A DNA stretch of 55,902 bases from Actinomadura montaniterrae (GTDB taxonomy: Bacteria; Actinomycetota; Actinomycetes; Streptosporangiales; Streptosporangiaceae). The notes under the pieces are model-generated. The model had not been told where the DNA came from and searched no databases. It saw only the letters and a list, made by a program, of their open reading frames with translations. Below, in pieces: positions 42,965 to 51,391 of the stretch. The translations under genes were made by a program, and so were the position numbers. Within the stretch, counting starts at the first letter, position 1. Each line of letters starts with the position of its first letter. The stretch lies in NCBI RefSeq assembly GCF_008923365.1, contig NZ_WBMR01000043.1, positions 1 through 55,902 of the forward strand. The letters are read 5' to 3'.

Positions 42965-43702
42965 TCAGGTGAAGCAGGCGGGGACGCCGCGGGCGCCGCC
43001 GCGGGAGAAGGCCTGCAGCCGCTGGGAGGCGGTGCCGTGGTCGCCGGGCCTGGTCCAGGGGGTCCTGTCGCCGATGACCTGGAACGAGTCGACGATCTCG
43101 CGGGTGTCGCCGGTCTCGAAGGTGAGGTCGCCGTCGGCGGCGGATCCGTAGAGGACGGCGCCGGCGAGGCAGTCGGCCTGGAGTTCGGCGGCGGCGGAGA
43201 CGAGGCGGCGCTGGAGGCGGTTCTGGACGGCGTGGCCCCATTCGTGGGCGACGACGAGGTACACCCAGGCGTCGCCGTTCGCGTAGCCGGACCGCATGAG
43301 GTGCGCGTCCCAGGCGAGGAAGTCGCCGGCGGGGCAGTACTCGGCGTTGTCGCGTTCGAGGGGTTCGCCGCCGCAGGTGGGCGTGGCGGCGGGGTCGGAG
43401 CCGTCGTAGAGGCCGACGACGCGCGGGGACCGGTAGGCGCCGGTGAAGAACCGGGTCCAGTGCCGGCGCCAGAAGCGGTCGGTGATCGCGGTGGCGGTGC
43501 GGAGGTCGCCTTCGAACCCGGCCTCGTCGAACCGGCGGGGCGTCGCGGGGGCGTGCGGTGAGGCGGTGGGGGAGCCGGTGGCCCGGGGGCTCTGCGCGGG
43601 ACGTGCGGGGGCGGCCGTCCGGGCGGCGGCGGTGTACTCGCAGGCGCCGGTGAGCGTCATCGCGGCGGCGAGGGCCGCGGCGGCGATGGGGCGTCGGTTC
43701 AT
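42965..43702 (-). CDS. Secreted neutral zinc metallopeptidase (YpfJ-like)
   Basis: 245 aa. Lipoprotein-like signal ending LTGAC, Pro/Ala-rich linker, then FDEAGFEGDLRTATAITDRF, zinc site VAHEWGHAVQNRL (HExxH) and ELQADCLAGAV with a third ligand Glu/Asp. Family of uncharacterised predicted zinc proteases. Confidence 0.9.
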   Translation of the reverse strand: MNRRPIAAAALAAAMTLTGACEYTAAARTAAPARPAQSPRATGSPTASPHAPATPRRFDEAGFEGDLRTATAITDRFWRRHWTRFFTGAYRSPRVVGLYDGSDPAATPTCGGEPLERDNAEYCPAGDFLAWDAHLMRSGYANGDAWVYLVVAHEWGHAVQNRLQRRLVSAAAELQADCLAGAVLYGSAADGDLTFETGDTREIVDSFQVIGDRTPWTRPGDHGTASQRLQAFSRGGARGVPACFT

Positions 43703-43752
43703 GCTGGGGGATACGCACGCGCGCCCCCCGGCGGTCGGGCCGGATCCGGCCG

Positions 43753-44457
43753 TTATGCCTGGAGCAGCATCCCGGCGGTCTGGACGAGGGCGGTGTTGTC
43801 GGCCGCGGCGGTGCCGTCCGGGAGGGTGAGGACGTCTTCGAGGCCGACGCGGACGTCGAGGTTGAAGCGGACGGCGAGGCGGAGGACGGGCCAGGCGCCA
43901 CCGTCCTCGCCGTGCAGGAGGACGGGCCGCCCGTGGCCGGTGCCGAGGGCGTGCAGAAGGTCCTTCGCGGTGCCGGTCGAGGTCTCCGGATCGGTGTCGG
44001 TGACCTCGGCGAGGACGCGCAGCACCTCGCGGGCGCGCGGCCAGCGCAGGAAGCGCGCGGCGGCCTCGGTGCCGGAGAAGATCCCGGCCTCGACGCCGAC
44101 GCCGCGGTCGAGGAGGGTCGCGGCGACGTCCTCGGCGCCGTCCTCGTGGAAGTTGACCGACGCGTGGTCGGGCAGGACGGTCCAGGACCGGATCAGCGCG
44201 GCGCGTTCGGCGGGGTCCGGCGCGGTCCAGGCGCCGGTGGTGACGCCGACGGGCACGCCCGGCGCGGCCTCGCGGACGGCTTCGAGCGCGGCGGCGACGT
44301 GGCCGGGGTCCATCGTGTCGGCGCCGGCGGCGTCGCGGGGGTGCAGGTGGACGTCCTGCGCGCCGACGTCCACCGCCGCGCGGACGGCCGCCGCGAGCTC
44401 GTCCGGCGTGACCGGGACGCCCTGCGCGCGGCTCCCGTTCGGACAGACCTGGAGCAT
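43753..44457 (-). CDS. BKACE (DUF849) beta-keto acid cleavage enzyme
   Basis: 234 aa TIM-barrel, shorter than many members (about 270-310). Zinc ligand motif DVHLHPRDAAG (His pair), GVTTGAWTAPD, SVNFHEDGAE, RVGLEDVLTLPDG. These Zn enzymes condense a beta-keto acid with acetyl-CoA; the substrate is unknown. Confidence 0.88.
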   Translation of the reverse strand: MLQVCPNGSRAQGVPVTPDELAAAVRAAVDVGAQDVHLHPRDAAGADTMDPGHVAAALEAVREAAPGVPVGVTTGAWTAPDPAERAALIRSWTVLPDHASVNFHEDGAEDVAATLLDRGVGVEAGIFSGTEAAARFLRWPRAREVLRVLAEVTDTDPETSTGTAKDLLHALGTGHGRPVLLHGEDGGAWPVLRLAVRFNLDVRVGLEDVLTLPDGTAAADNTALVQTAGMLLQA

Positions 44458-44480
44458 GCTCCGATTCTCTCAGTAGCCGG

Positions 44481-46457
44481 TCAGGGCGTTATCACGCAGG
44501 GGCCGCCGTCGCAGACGTCGACGGTCCGCCCGGTGGTCAGGAAGATCGCCTTCTGCCGGCGCGCGTCGGCGTTGCCGCGCGGGTCGGAGTGCGGGTCACG
44601 GCCCTCGGTGGGCGGGGTGTTCGTGGTCGGCGGCGCGGGGGAGCCGCTGTCCCAGACGACCATCGCGGAGCCGCCGGTGGACGCGCCGAACGTCGGGATG
44701 TTCCAGTACGGGGCGACGTCCAGGCTGCGTCCGGCCCGGACGGTCGGGGCGTGGATCCTGGCGCCGACGGTGCGGGCCTCGACCTCGGCGGCGACGGTCG
44801 CGACCTGGTGGTCGCCGAACGCGACGTGCATCAGCACCTGGTGCTTCGGGGTGCCCGGGTACGGGTGGTCGGTCATGTGCCAGGCGTACCCGTCGGCCTC
44901 GCCGCGGTCCCAGAGCATCTGGATCAGCGCGAGGCCGATCTGCTGGTCGAGCTTGTCGGGGTAGAACAGGTCGAGGACCTTGGCGTACTGGGGGAAGTCG
45001 GCGCTGCGGTTGAGCAGCGTGCTGTAGTTCATGGCGGGCACGCCGAGGACGGAGCGGCGCAGGTCGGGGGAGACGGCGGTGAGCGCGCCGCCCATGATCC
45101 CGCCCTGGCTGTTGCCGTCGTAGGTGAGCGGTGCGCCCGGTGCGATCAGCGGCTTGCCGGAGTCGTCCTGGAACGCCTTGTCCGCCGCGAAGCCGCGGGT
45201 CATCGCGCGGCCGAGGAAGACGAAGTTCAGCATGCTCTGCTGGAGCCGGTCGGCGACGGTGCGGAACCGGCTGATGTCGGCGAGCGCGGAGACGACGTTC
45301 GGGACGTCCTCCTCGGACATGCCGATCCATCTCGTCGCGCAGAACGCGAAGTCGTGCTCGGCGGCCATCGCCTTGACGTTCCCGGCGTCGACCTCGCCCT
45401 CGCTGCCGAGGAGCCCGTGCCCGTAGAGGGCGGGGTTCGCGGGCTTGCCGAACGCGGCCTTCGGGATCTCGCACTGGAACGGGACGGCCTGGTTGTTGCC
45501 CGGCAGTTGCGAGGGGAGGCCGTCCTTGCCGTAGTGGAACGCCGATCCGGGGAGGCCGCCGTACTGGTCGAGGTAGCTCGGCGCCCACACGACGCCCTTC
45601 ACCTCGCGGGCGATCTTGTCGTCGACGTTGTTCGTCACCTGCGTGACCAGGAACGACGGCGACCGGTTCCCGAGCTTGCGGAGCGCGTCGTCGCGGACGT
45701 GCAGCATCGGCCCGGCGATGCTCCGCGCGCTGGCGACGGTGAAGTCCCAGGCCAGGTACAGGCCGTCCCGGCTCACGCCGCGCCCGGCGAGGTCGGCGAG
45801 CACCTTCTTCTCCGCCTTCTGCCGGGCGGCGAGCGGGTCGGTGGACGGCAGCGCCGGGCCGAGGATCTTGGCGAACGCGGCGTTCGGCGCGATGGGGTTC
45901 CCGGACGCGTCGCGCAGGTTCCGCAGCGCGACCGCGTAGTGGTGGCCCTCGACGAGGTTCTTCGCGGGGTGGACGATCAGCGCCTTGCGGTCGTCGGGCG
46001 CGTTGGCGTCGAGCTCGGCCCAGTACGGCCAGCGCTGCCCGGTCGCGGTGTCGACGATGACGATCGGCGCGTCCGGCTTGAGCGACGCGCCGATGTCGGT
46101 GACGGGGGCGGCGCCGGTGCGCGCCAGGTCGACGCCCGGGACGCGGCTGAGCAGTTCGGACCCGGGGGAGAAGCCGTCGGCGCGGTTCCATTCGTCCGGC
46201 GAGACGGGCAGGCCGAGCGCGTTCTTCAGCGTCGTGCGCATGTCGATCCGCAGGCCGGTGGCGGTGTGCGGGTCGGGCCTGGTGTACCAGTTGCTCGGGA
46301 ACGGCAGCAGGCAGGACGCCGGGTCGATCGGGTCGCAGCCGTCGCCTGCGGGGGCGGCCGGGGCGGGGGCGGCGGACGCCGGCGTCACGGCGAGCAGGGC
46401 CGCGGACAGGACCAGAGCGGCGCCCGCCGAGAGGGCGCGCAGGGACAGGACACGCAT
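44481..46457 (-). CDS. Secreted alpha/beta-hydrolase-like protein
   Basis: 658 aa with a Sec signal (AALVLSAALLAVTPASAAPA). Nucleophile elbow GNSQGG (YDGNSQGGIMGGALT), upstream NPALYGHGLLGSEGEV, and late VLMHVAFGDHQVATV with a candidate Asp/His. Related to large secreted lipase-like proteins with a bacterial Ig/lipase N-terminal part. GGAGG six bases before ATG 46457. Likely extracellular ester or lipid hydrolysis. Confidence 0.8.
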   Translation of the reverse strand: MRVLSLRALSAGAALVLSAALLAVTPASAAPAPAAPAGDGCDPIDPASCLLPFPSNWYTRPDPHTATGLRIDMRTTLKNALGLPVSPDEWNRADGFSPGSELLSRVPGVDLARTGAAPVTDIGASLKPDAPIVIVDTATGQRWPYWAELDANAPDDRKALIVHPAKNLVEGHHYAVALRNLRDASGNPIAPNAAFAKILGPALPSTDPLAARQKAEKKVLADLAGRGVSRDGLYLAWDFTVASARSIAGPMLHVRDDALRKLGNRSPSFLVTQVTNNVDDKIAREVKGVVWAPSYLDQYGGLPGSAFHYGKDGLPSQLPGNNQAVPFQCEIPKAAFGKPANPALYGHGLLGSEGEVDAGNVKAMAAEHDFAFCATRWIGMSEEDVPNVVSALADISRFRTVADRLQQSMLNFVFLGRAMTRGFAADKAFQDDSGKPLIAPGAPLTYDGNSQGGIMGGALTAVSPDLRRSVLGVPAMNYSTLLNRSADFPQYAKVLDLFYPDKLDQQIGLALIQMLWDRGEADGYAWHMTDHPYPGTPKHQVLMHVAFGDHQVATVAAEVEARTVGARIHAPTVRAGRSLDVAPYWNIPTFGASTGGSAMVVWDSGSPAPPTTNTPPTEGRDPHSDPRGNADARRQKAIFLTTGRTVDVCDGGPCVITP

Positions 46458-46708
46458 CGTCCACCTCCGGGGAGATCCGCGGCGTTCGGGGAGATCTTGG
46501 TCTCACCGCGGCCCGCGGTCAATGGGCGGCGGCCGTCGGCCGATGCCGGTCATCCGGAGACGGCCCGGAGGGCCATCGGCCCCCGGATGTTCCGACGACG
46601 TTAAATCTTCCGAAGTGACGGTTTCATCTCCGTTTCGGGGGGTGATCCGGTCTTGATCGCAAGCGATAGTGAGCGCAGCGCCGCACCCCACCGGGAAAGG
46701 AACGTTCC
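46458..46708. promoter_or_regulatory. Divergent promoter region
   Basis: 251 bp between the secreted hydrolase (leftward) and the 2OG oxygenase (rightward). AT-richer patches near 46598-46612 and 46650-46670 may hold promoters; GGAAAGGAACG is the oxygenase ribosome site. No riboswitch fold or clear palindrome is seen. Confidence 0.45.
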
Positions 46709-47671
46709 ATGAAAGCCGTCCCGATCATCGACCTCGACCCCTGGTTCCACGGCGGCGAGCGCGACCGCGCCGCCGTCGCCGCGCGGGTCGACGCCGCGCT
46801 GAGCGAGATCGGCTTCCTGGTGGTCACCGGGCACGGGGTGCCCGCCGCCGACCGGGACGCCATCCGCGCCGCGGCGAAGCGGTTCTTCGCGCTGCCGGAG
46901 GAGGTCAAGCGGCGGTACGCGGCGACCGTGGGGGAGCGCGGCTGGCTGCCGCCCGGCGTCGAGGCCAACGGGTACGCCGAGGGCACCGCGACGCCGCCGG
47001 ACCTGAAGGAGACGTTCGCGGTCGGCGCGGACCGCCCGATCGGCGACCCGCTCTTCGACGCCGAGTGGTTCCTGCCGAACGTGTGGCCGGGCGAGGTGCC
47101 GGAGCTGGAGGCGCTGCTGACCCGCTACCTGGCCCGGATGAAGCGGCTGTCGGACGACCTGCTCGCGCTGTGCGCGGTGGCGCTCGGCCTGCCGTCGGGC
47201 TTCTTCACCGCGCACGCCCTGCACCCGTCCTTCACGCTGAACATCAACCGGTACCCGCCGCTGTCGCAGCTCGGGGAGCCGGAGCCCGGCCAGTTCCGGA
47301 TCGGCCCGCACACCGACTTCGGCACCGTCACGGTCCTGGACCGCCAGGACGGGGTCGGCGGCCTGCAGGTGCACTCCGAGGAGGCCGGCTGGGTGGACGC
47401 CCCGTGGGTCGAGGACTCCTTCACCATCAACGTCGGCGACCTGCTCGCCCACTGGACCGGCGGCCGCTGGAAGTCCAACCGGCACCGCGTCCTGCCGCCG
47501 GACCCGAGCGCCCCGGACGAGGAGCTCGTGTCGCTGATCTTCTTCTACGAGTGCGACCCGGACGCCCGCGTCGAGCCGCTCGCCCCGCCCCTCGGCCGCA
47601 CCGCCGGCGGCGCGGCCGTGCGCGCGCACGACTTCCTCCTCGAACGCCTCGACGCCATCACCCTCGCCTGA
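46709..47671 (+). CDS. 2-oxoglutarate/Fe(II) oxygenase (isopenicillin-N-synthase-like)
   Basis: 320 aa. DIOX_N part: PIIDLDPWFHGG and EIGFLVVTGHGVPAADRDAI. Iron ligands in IGPHTDFGTVTVL (HxD) and SNRHRVLPP (distal His). The usual Arg-x-Ser 2OG clamp is not obvious (ELVSLIFFYEC). Followed after 20 bp by an NCS1 permease, so its substrate may be a nucleobase or related imported heterocycle; that is inference. Confidence 0.9.
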   Translation: MKAVPIIDLDPWFHGGERDRAAVAARVDAALSEIGFLVVTGHGVPAADRDAIRAAAKRFFALPEEVKRRYAATVGERGWLPPGVEANGYAEGTATPPDLKETFAVGADRPIGDPLFDAEWFLPNVWPGEVPELEALLTRYLARMKRLSDDLLALCAVALGLPSGFFTAHALHPSFTLNINRYPPLSQLGEPEPGQFRIGPHTDFGTVTVLDRQDGVGGLQVHSEEAGWVDAPWVEDSFTINVGDLLAHWTGGRWKSNRHRVLPPDPSAPDEELVSLIFFYECDPDARVEPLAPPLGRTAGGAAVRAHDFLLERLDAITLA

Positions 47672-47691
47672 GCACGCGGAAAGGTCCCCCC

Positions 47692-49134
47692 ATGACGGAG
47701 ATAAAGGAAGGCGCGCCCGCGGGCGTGGTCGTCCGCGAGGGCGACTACGGCGCCCGGGTCGCCGCCGTCGAGCCGGGCGGCGTCGGCTTCATCCCCCTCG
47801 ACCAGCGGCACGGCCGGCCGCTCAACCTGCTGTGGACCTGGACGTCGCCGAACCTGGAGTTCGCGACGGTGTTCCTCGGCGTGCTCGCGGTCGCCGCGTT
47901 CGGGCTGACGTTCTGGCAGGCCACCGCCGCGATCGTGGCGGGCACGCTGCTCGGCTCGGCGACGCACGCGGTCCTGTCGGCGCGCGGCCCCCGCTACGGG
48001 GTGCCGGAGATGGTGCTCGGCCGGGTGCCGTTCGGGCACCGCGGCAACATGCTGCCGTCCGCGATCAACTCGGTGGCGGGCGGCGTCGGCTGGTTCGCGG
48101 TGAACAGCGTCAGCGGGTCGCTGGCGCTCAACACTCTGACCGGGATGCCGAAGCCGCTGTGCCTGGCGATCGTGGTCGCGCTGCAGGCGGGCGTCGCGTT
48201 CTTCGGGCACAACCTCGTGCACGCCTACGAGCGGTACGCGTTCCCGGTGCTGGCGGTGGTGTTCGGCATCGCCTCCGTGATCATCCTGGCGAAGGCGGAC
48301 TTCGGCGCGCCCGCGCCGGAGGGCGCCGGCGCGGGCGGGATCGGCGCGTTCCTCATCGTGGTCGGCGCGAGCTTCGGCTACGCGGCGGGCTGGAACCCCT
48401 ACGCCGCCGACTACACCCGCTACCTGCCGGCGACGACGAGCCCGCGCGCGGCGGGCCTGTGGGCGGGGCTCGGCGTCTTCGCCGGATGCACCGTCCTGCA
48501 GATCGTCGGCGCGGCGTCGGCGACGCTCGGCGGCAAGGCGCTCGCCGACCCGACCGGCGCGTTCACCGGGCACCTGCCCTCGCTCGTCGCGAACCTCACC
48601 CTGCTGGTCATCGCGATCGGCGCGGTCGGCGCCAACGCGATCAACATCTACTCCGGGTCGATGTCGTTCGTCGCGACGGGGATCCGGCTGCCGCTGCCGG
48701 TGCGGCTGCAGCGCGCGCTGGTCGCCGGGGCGTTCGGCGCCGTCGGGCTCGTCGTCGCCTACTTCGGGCTGGACGACGCCGGCCACGACTACGAGGCGTT
48801 CCTGCTGGTCATCGCGTACTGGATCGGGCCCTGGCTGGGCGTGGTGCTGGCCGACCTGGTGCTGCGGCGCGGGGTCTGGTCGGCGCGGGCCGCGGACGCG
48901 CGGGTGGACGCGATGGTGTTCGACGTCCGGCGCCGCAGCTGGGCCGGGCCCGCGGCGATGGCGGCCGCCGTGGTGGTGTCGGTCTGGCTGTTCTCCAACC
49001 AGGAGAAGTACGTCGGGATCGTGCCGAGCCACCACCCGTCGTTCGGCGACATCACGTTCGCGGCCGGGTTCGTCCTCGCGGCGGTGCTCTACGCGGTCCT
49101 GCGCAAGGTGCCCGGGTTCCGCGAGAACGGCTGA
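47692..49134 (+). CDS. NCS1-family purine/cytosine permease
   Basis: 480 aa, twelve helices. RPLNLLWTWTSPNLEFATVF at the first helix, GVPEMVLGRVPFGHRGNMLP, SFGYAAGWNPYAADYTRYLP, all CodB/FCY2-like. Imports nucleobases or vitamins with protons. Its last 46 bp overlap the 3' end of the convergent PurA-like gene. Confidence 0.94.
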   Translation: MTEIKEGAPAGVVVREGDYGARVAAVEPGGVGFIPLDQRHGRPLNLLWTWTSPNLEFATVFLGVLAVAAFGLTFWQATAAIVAGTLLGSATHAVLSARGPRYGVPEMVLGRVPFGHRGNMLPSAINSVAGGVGWFAVNSVSGSLALNTLTGMPKPLCLAIVVALQAGVAFFGHNLVHAYERYAFPVLAVVFGIASVIILAKADFGAPAPEGAGAGGIGAFLIVVGASFGYAAGWNPYAADYTRYLPATTSPRAAGLWAGLGVFAGCTVLQIVGAASATLGGKALADPTGAFTGHLPSLVANLTLLVIAIGAVGANAINIYSGSMSFVATGIRLPLPVRLQRALVAGAFGAVGLVVAYFGLDDAGHDYEAFLLVIAYWIGPWLGVVLADLVLRRGVWSARAADARVDAMVFDVRRRSWAGPAAMAAAVVVSVWLFSNQEKYVGIVPSHHPSFGDITFAAGFVLAAVLYAVLRKVPGFRENG

Positions 49135-50378
49135 CCGGTGGCGCGCTTGTCCGACGACGCGGGGCCGTGCGAGGTCAGCACGACCGGGGCGCCGAGCGCG
49201 TCCTCGATCGTCTCGACCGGACGGCGGCCCAGCGGAGCGTAGACCGGCCGCGCGGACGCCAGCCGGCGGGTGAGGGCGGCCTGGCGGTCCAGGTCGCCCC
49301 CACCTTCCGGCAGCCGGTCCACCCGCCCGACCGGCGTGGCGTAGGCGTGGCAGACGCGCAGATCGGGACGCGCCCCCGCGACGTCCAGATGCGTGACCGC
49401 CAGGCCGTCCACGCCGCCGGCGACCTCCAGCGCGTACCGGAGCGCGACGGCGTCGAGGTGGCCGGCGCGGAACGCGCCCTGCCAGGGGCCCGTGCCGTTG
49501 TGCGGTTCGGGGAGCGCGGCGGTCAGCGCCGCGTCCTCGGTGACGAACGGGCCCGGGCCGTGGCGCGTCGCGTACGTCCGCAGGACGCCGAGCCGCGCCG
49601 CCGCTCCCACCTCGCCCGCCTCTTCCAGCAGCGTCTCCGCGTTGGCGAAGGTCGTGGTGGACCAGGTCGTGTACGGGTGGAAGCCGTGCCACTCGTCGAG
49701 CAGCACGCCCTGCGCGCCCTCGAACACCACGTCGCCCGACCGGAGCAGGCCGTGCAGGTGGCCGCCGCCGACGATCCGCACCCGCCCGGCGAACGCGGTG
49801 AACGCGTCCGCGCAGGCGGCGACGTCCGGGACGTCCTCACCGGACGGGAACATCGCCCGGTACCAGTCGTGCAGGGCGCCGAGCCGGCGCCGCAGCCGCG
49901 CGGGGGACAGGCAGTCGCCCGCGCGCGGCGCGTCGTCGTGCGCGAGGGCGTACGACGCGGTCTCGCCGACGCCCATCCCGCACGACCCGTGCCGGGCCGC
50001 GCCGCGCGCCCGCTCGCGCGCGCGGTTGGCGGCCCGGTGGTACGGCGTGGTGAGCAGCGCGTCGCGGTCGACGGTGAGCCGGTCCAGCGCGTCGTCCACC
50101 CCGAGCCGCCCCAGGTGGTCGGCCTCGGCGGCGAGCGCGAGCGGGTCGACCAGCATGAACCGCGACAGGTGCGTCCGGACGCCCGGCACGAACGTCCCCG
50201 AGCCGAACTGGGCGAACGTGTGGTGCCGCCCGTCGTCGGCCACGACGTTGTGCGCGGCCTGCGCGCCGCCGTTGAACCGGACGACCGCCGTCACCGGGGA
50301 CGTGCGGCAGAGGTGGTCGACGACCGTGCCCTTGCCCGCGTCCCCGAACCCGAGGTCGACGACGATGACGTGCCCCAT
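49089..50378 (-). CDS. Divergent adenylosuccinate synthetase paralogue (PurA-like)
   Basis: 429 aa, the usual PurA length. The GTP/catalytic start is DLGFGDAGKGTVVDHL (GDEGKGK becomes GDAGKGT, catalytic Asp kept). His41 equivalent kept in AQAAHN, FEGAQGVLLDEWHGFHPY kept, but the GTTGRGIGP loop reads GSCGMGVGET and the TTGRRRR aspartate loop is replaced by NGTGPWQGAFRAGH. So phosphorylation of an IMP-like purine is plausible while the nucleophile is probably not aspartate. Last gene of a four-gene operon with NUDIX, J-pseudokinase and VWA; not the housekeeping purA. Confidence 0.88.
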   Translation of the reverse strand: MGHVIVVDLGFGDAGKGTVVDHLCRTSPVTAVVRFNGGAQAAHNVVADDGRHHTFAQFGSGTFVPGVRTHLSRFMLVDPLALAAEADHLGRLGVDDALDRLTVDRDALLTTPYHRAANRARERARGAARHGSCGMGVGETASYALAHDDAPRAGDCLSPARLRRRLGALHDWYRAMFPSGEDVPDVAACADAFTAFAGRVRIVGGGHLHGLLRSGDVVFEGAQGVLLDEWHGFHPYTTWSTTTFANAETLLEEAGEVGAAARLGVLRTYATRHGPGPFVTEDAALTAALPEPHNGTGPWQGAFRAGHLDAVALRYALEVAGGVDGLAVTHLDVAGARPDLRVCHAYATPVGRVDRLPEGGGDLDRQAALTRRLASARPVYAPLGRRPVETIEDALGAPVVLTSHGPASSDKRATGQPFSRNPGTLRRTA

Positions 50379-50407
50379 CGCGGTGCTCTCCTCTCCTACG
50401 TGGGGTC

Positions 50408-51379
50408 TCAGAGCCGCGTCGTCGCGGACGGCCCCGCCGCGTCCAGGCCGGGCGGCGTCGCCGACACCGCGACCGGCGCGCGCGACGCGTCCAGCCGGGC
50501 CAGCGCCCGCGACACCGACGCGCCCGCGTCCGAGCCGGCCTCCGCCAGGTGGTCCAGGCCCTCGTCCAGGTCGATGGCGTCCTCGGCCAGCCCGACGGTC
50601 AGCGCGATCGTCTCGCACACCGCGTCGAGGTCGTCGAGGTAGAGGACGTGCTGGCCGAGCAGCCCCTGCCAGAAGTCCTTCAGCTGGCGGCTGCCGGAGT
50701 GGTAGGCGCCCTCGGGGATGATGAAGTACACCTCGTACATCCGCTGCAGCTCGCGCAGGACGTCCTCGATCGGCAGGTCGCGCTCCAGGTCGTCGCCGAT
50801 GACCTTGGCGACCTCGCGCCGCTTGATCTTCGGGTAGGCCAGCTCGTCGCCGATCATGAACAGGTAGCCGCGCTTCCCGCGCCTGTCGAAGCAGTCGATC
50901 GAGGTGTGCCGCGCCATGAAGTACATGGCCAGCTCGTAGGACTCGCGCATCTGGCCGCCGCCCCCGCCCTCCAGCAGGATCTTGCCGAGGTCGTCGTCCA
51001 TCCGGTTGTCGGCCTCGAACTGGCCGATCTGCAGCGGCGCCCGGTCGCAGGTCGCGTCGCCGACCGCGCCGAACAGGATGTGCGGGTCGGCGGCGTAGCC
51101 CTTGCGCAGCAGCAGCCCGAGCAGGTCGGGCAGCTTGGTCTGCAGGGTGCGCGGCACGCCGCCCATCGAGCCGGTCACGTCGAACAGCACGCCGATCGCC
51201 AGCGACTCGGGGTGGTCGTCGGAGTCGCGGCTCTCCCGGACCTTCACGCCCTTCGGGTCGAGGTCGGGGTGGACGGTGGTGGCGCCGCCGTCGCTGTAGG
51301 CGAACGCGCTGGCGCCGGTGGACGCGCGGTAGCTCGCGCGCGCGGCGTAGACGTCGGTGGACCAGTTTCCGCTTCCCAT
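50408..51379 (-). CDS. VWA-domain protein
   Basis: 323 aa. MIDAS metal site GVLFDVTGSMGGVPRTLQTK, a later LLEGGGGGQMRESYELAMYF and RGKRGYLFMIGDELAYPKIK. Soluble, cytoplasmic, no membrane helix. VWA proteins scaffold complexes via the metal site. Begins 12 bp after the J-pseudokinase stop and ends 29 bp before the PurA-like start. The tail is Ala/Pro-rich. Confidence 0.88.
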   Translation of the reverse strand: MGSGNWSTDVYAARASYRASTGASAFAYSDGGATTVHPDLDPKGVKVRESRDSDDHPESLAIGVLFDVTGSMGGVPRTLQTKLPDLLGLLLRKGYAADPHILFGAVGDATCDRAPLQIGQFEADNRMDDDLGKILLEGGGGGQMRESYELAMYFMARHTSIDCFDRRGKRGYLFMIGDELAYPKIKRREVAKVIGDDLERDLPIEDVLRELQRMYEVYFIIPEGAYHSGSRQLKDFWQGLLGQHVLYLDDLDAVCETIALTVGLAEDAIDLDEGLDHLAEAGSDAGASVSRALARLDASRAPVAVSATPPGLDAAGPSATTRL

Positions 51380-51391
51380 GGGTGGTCTCCT

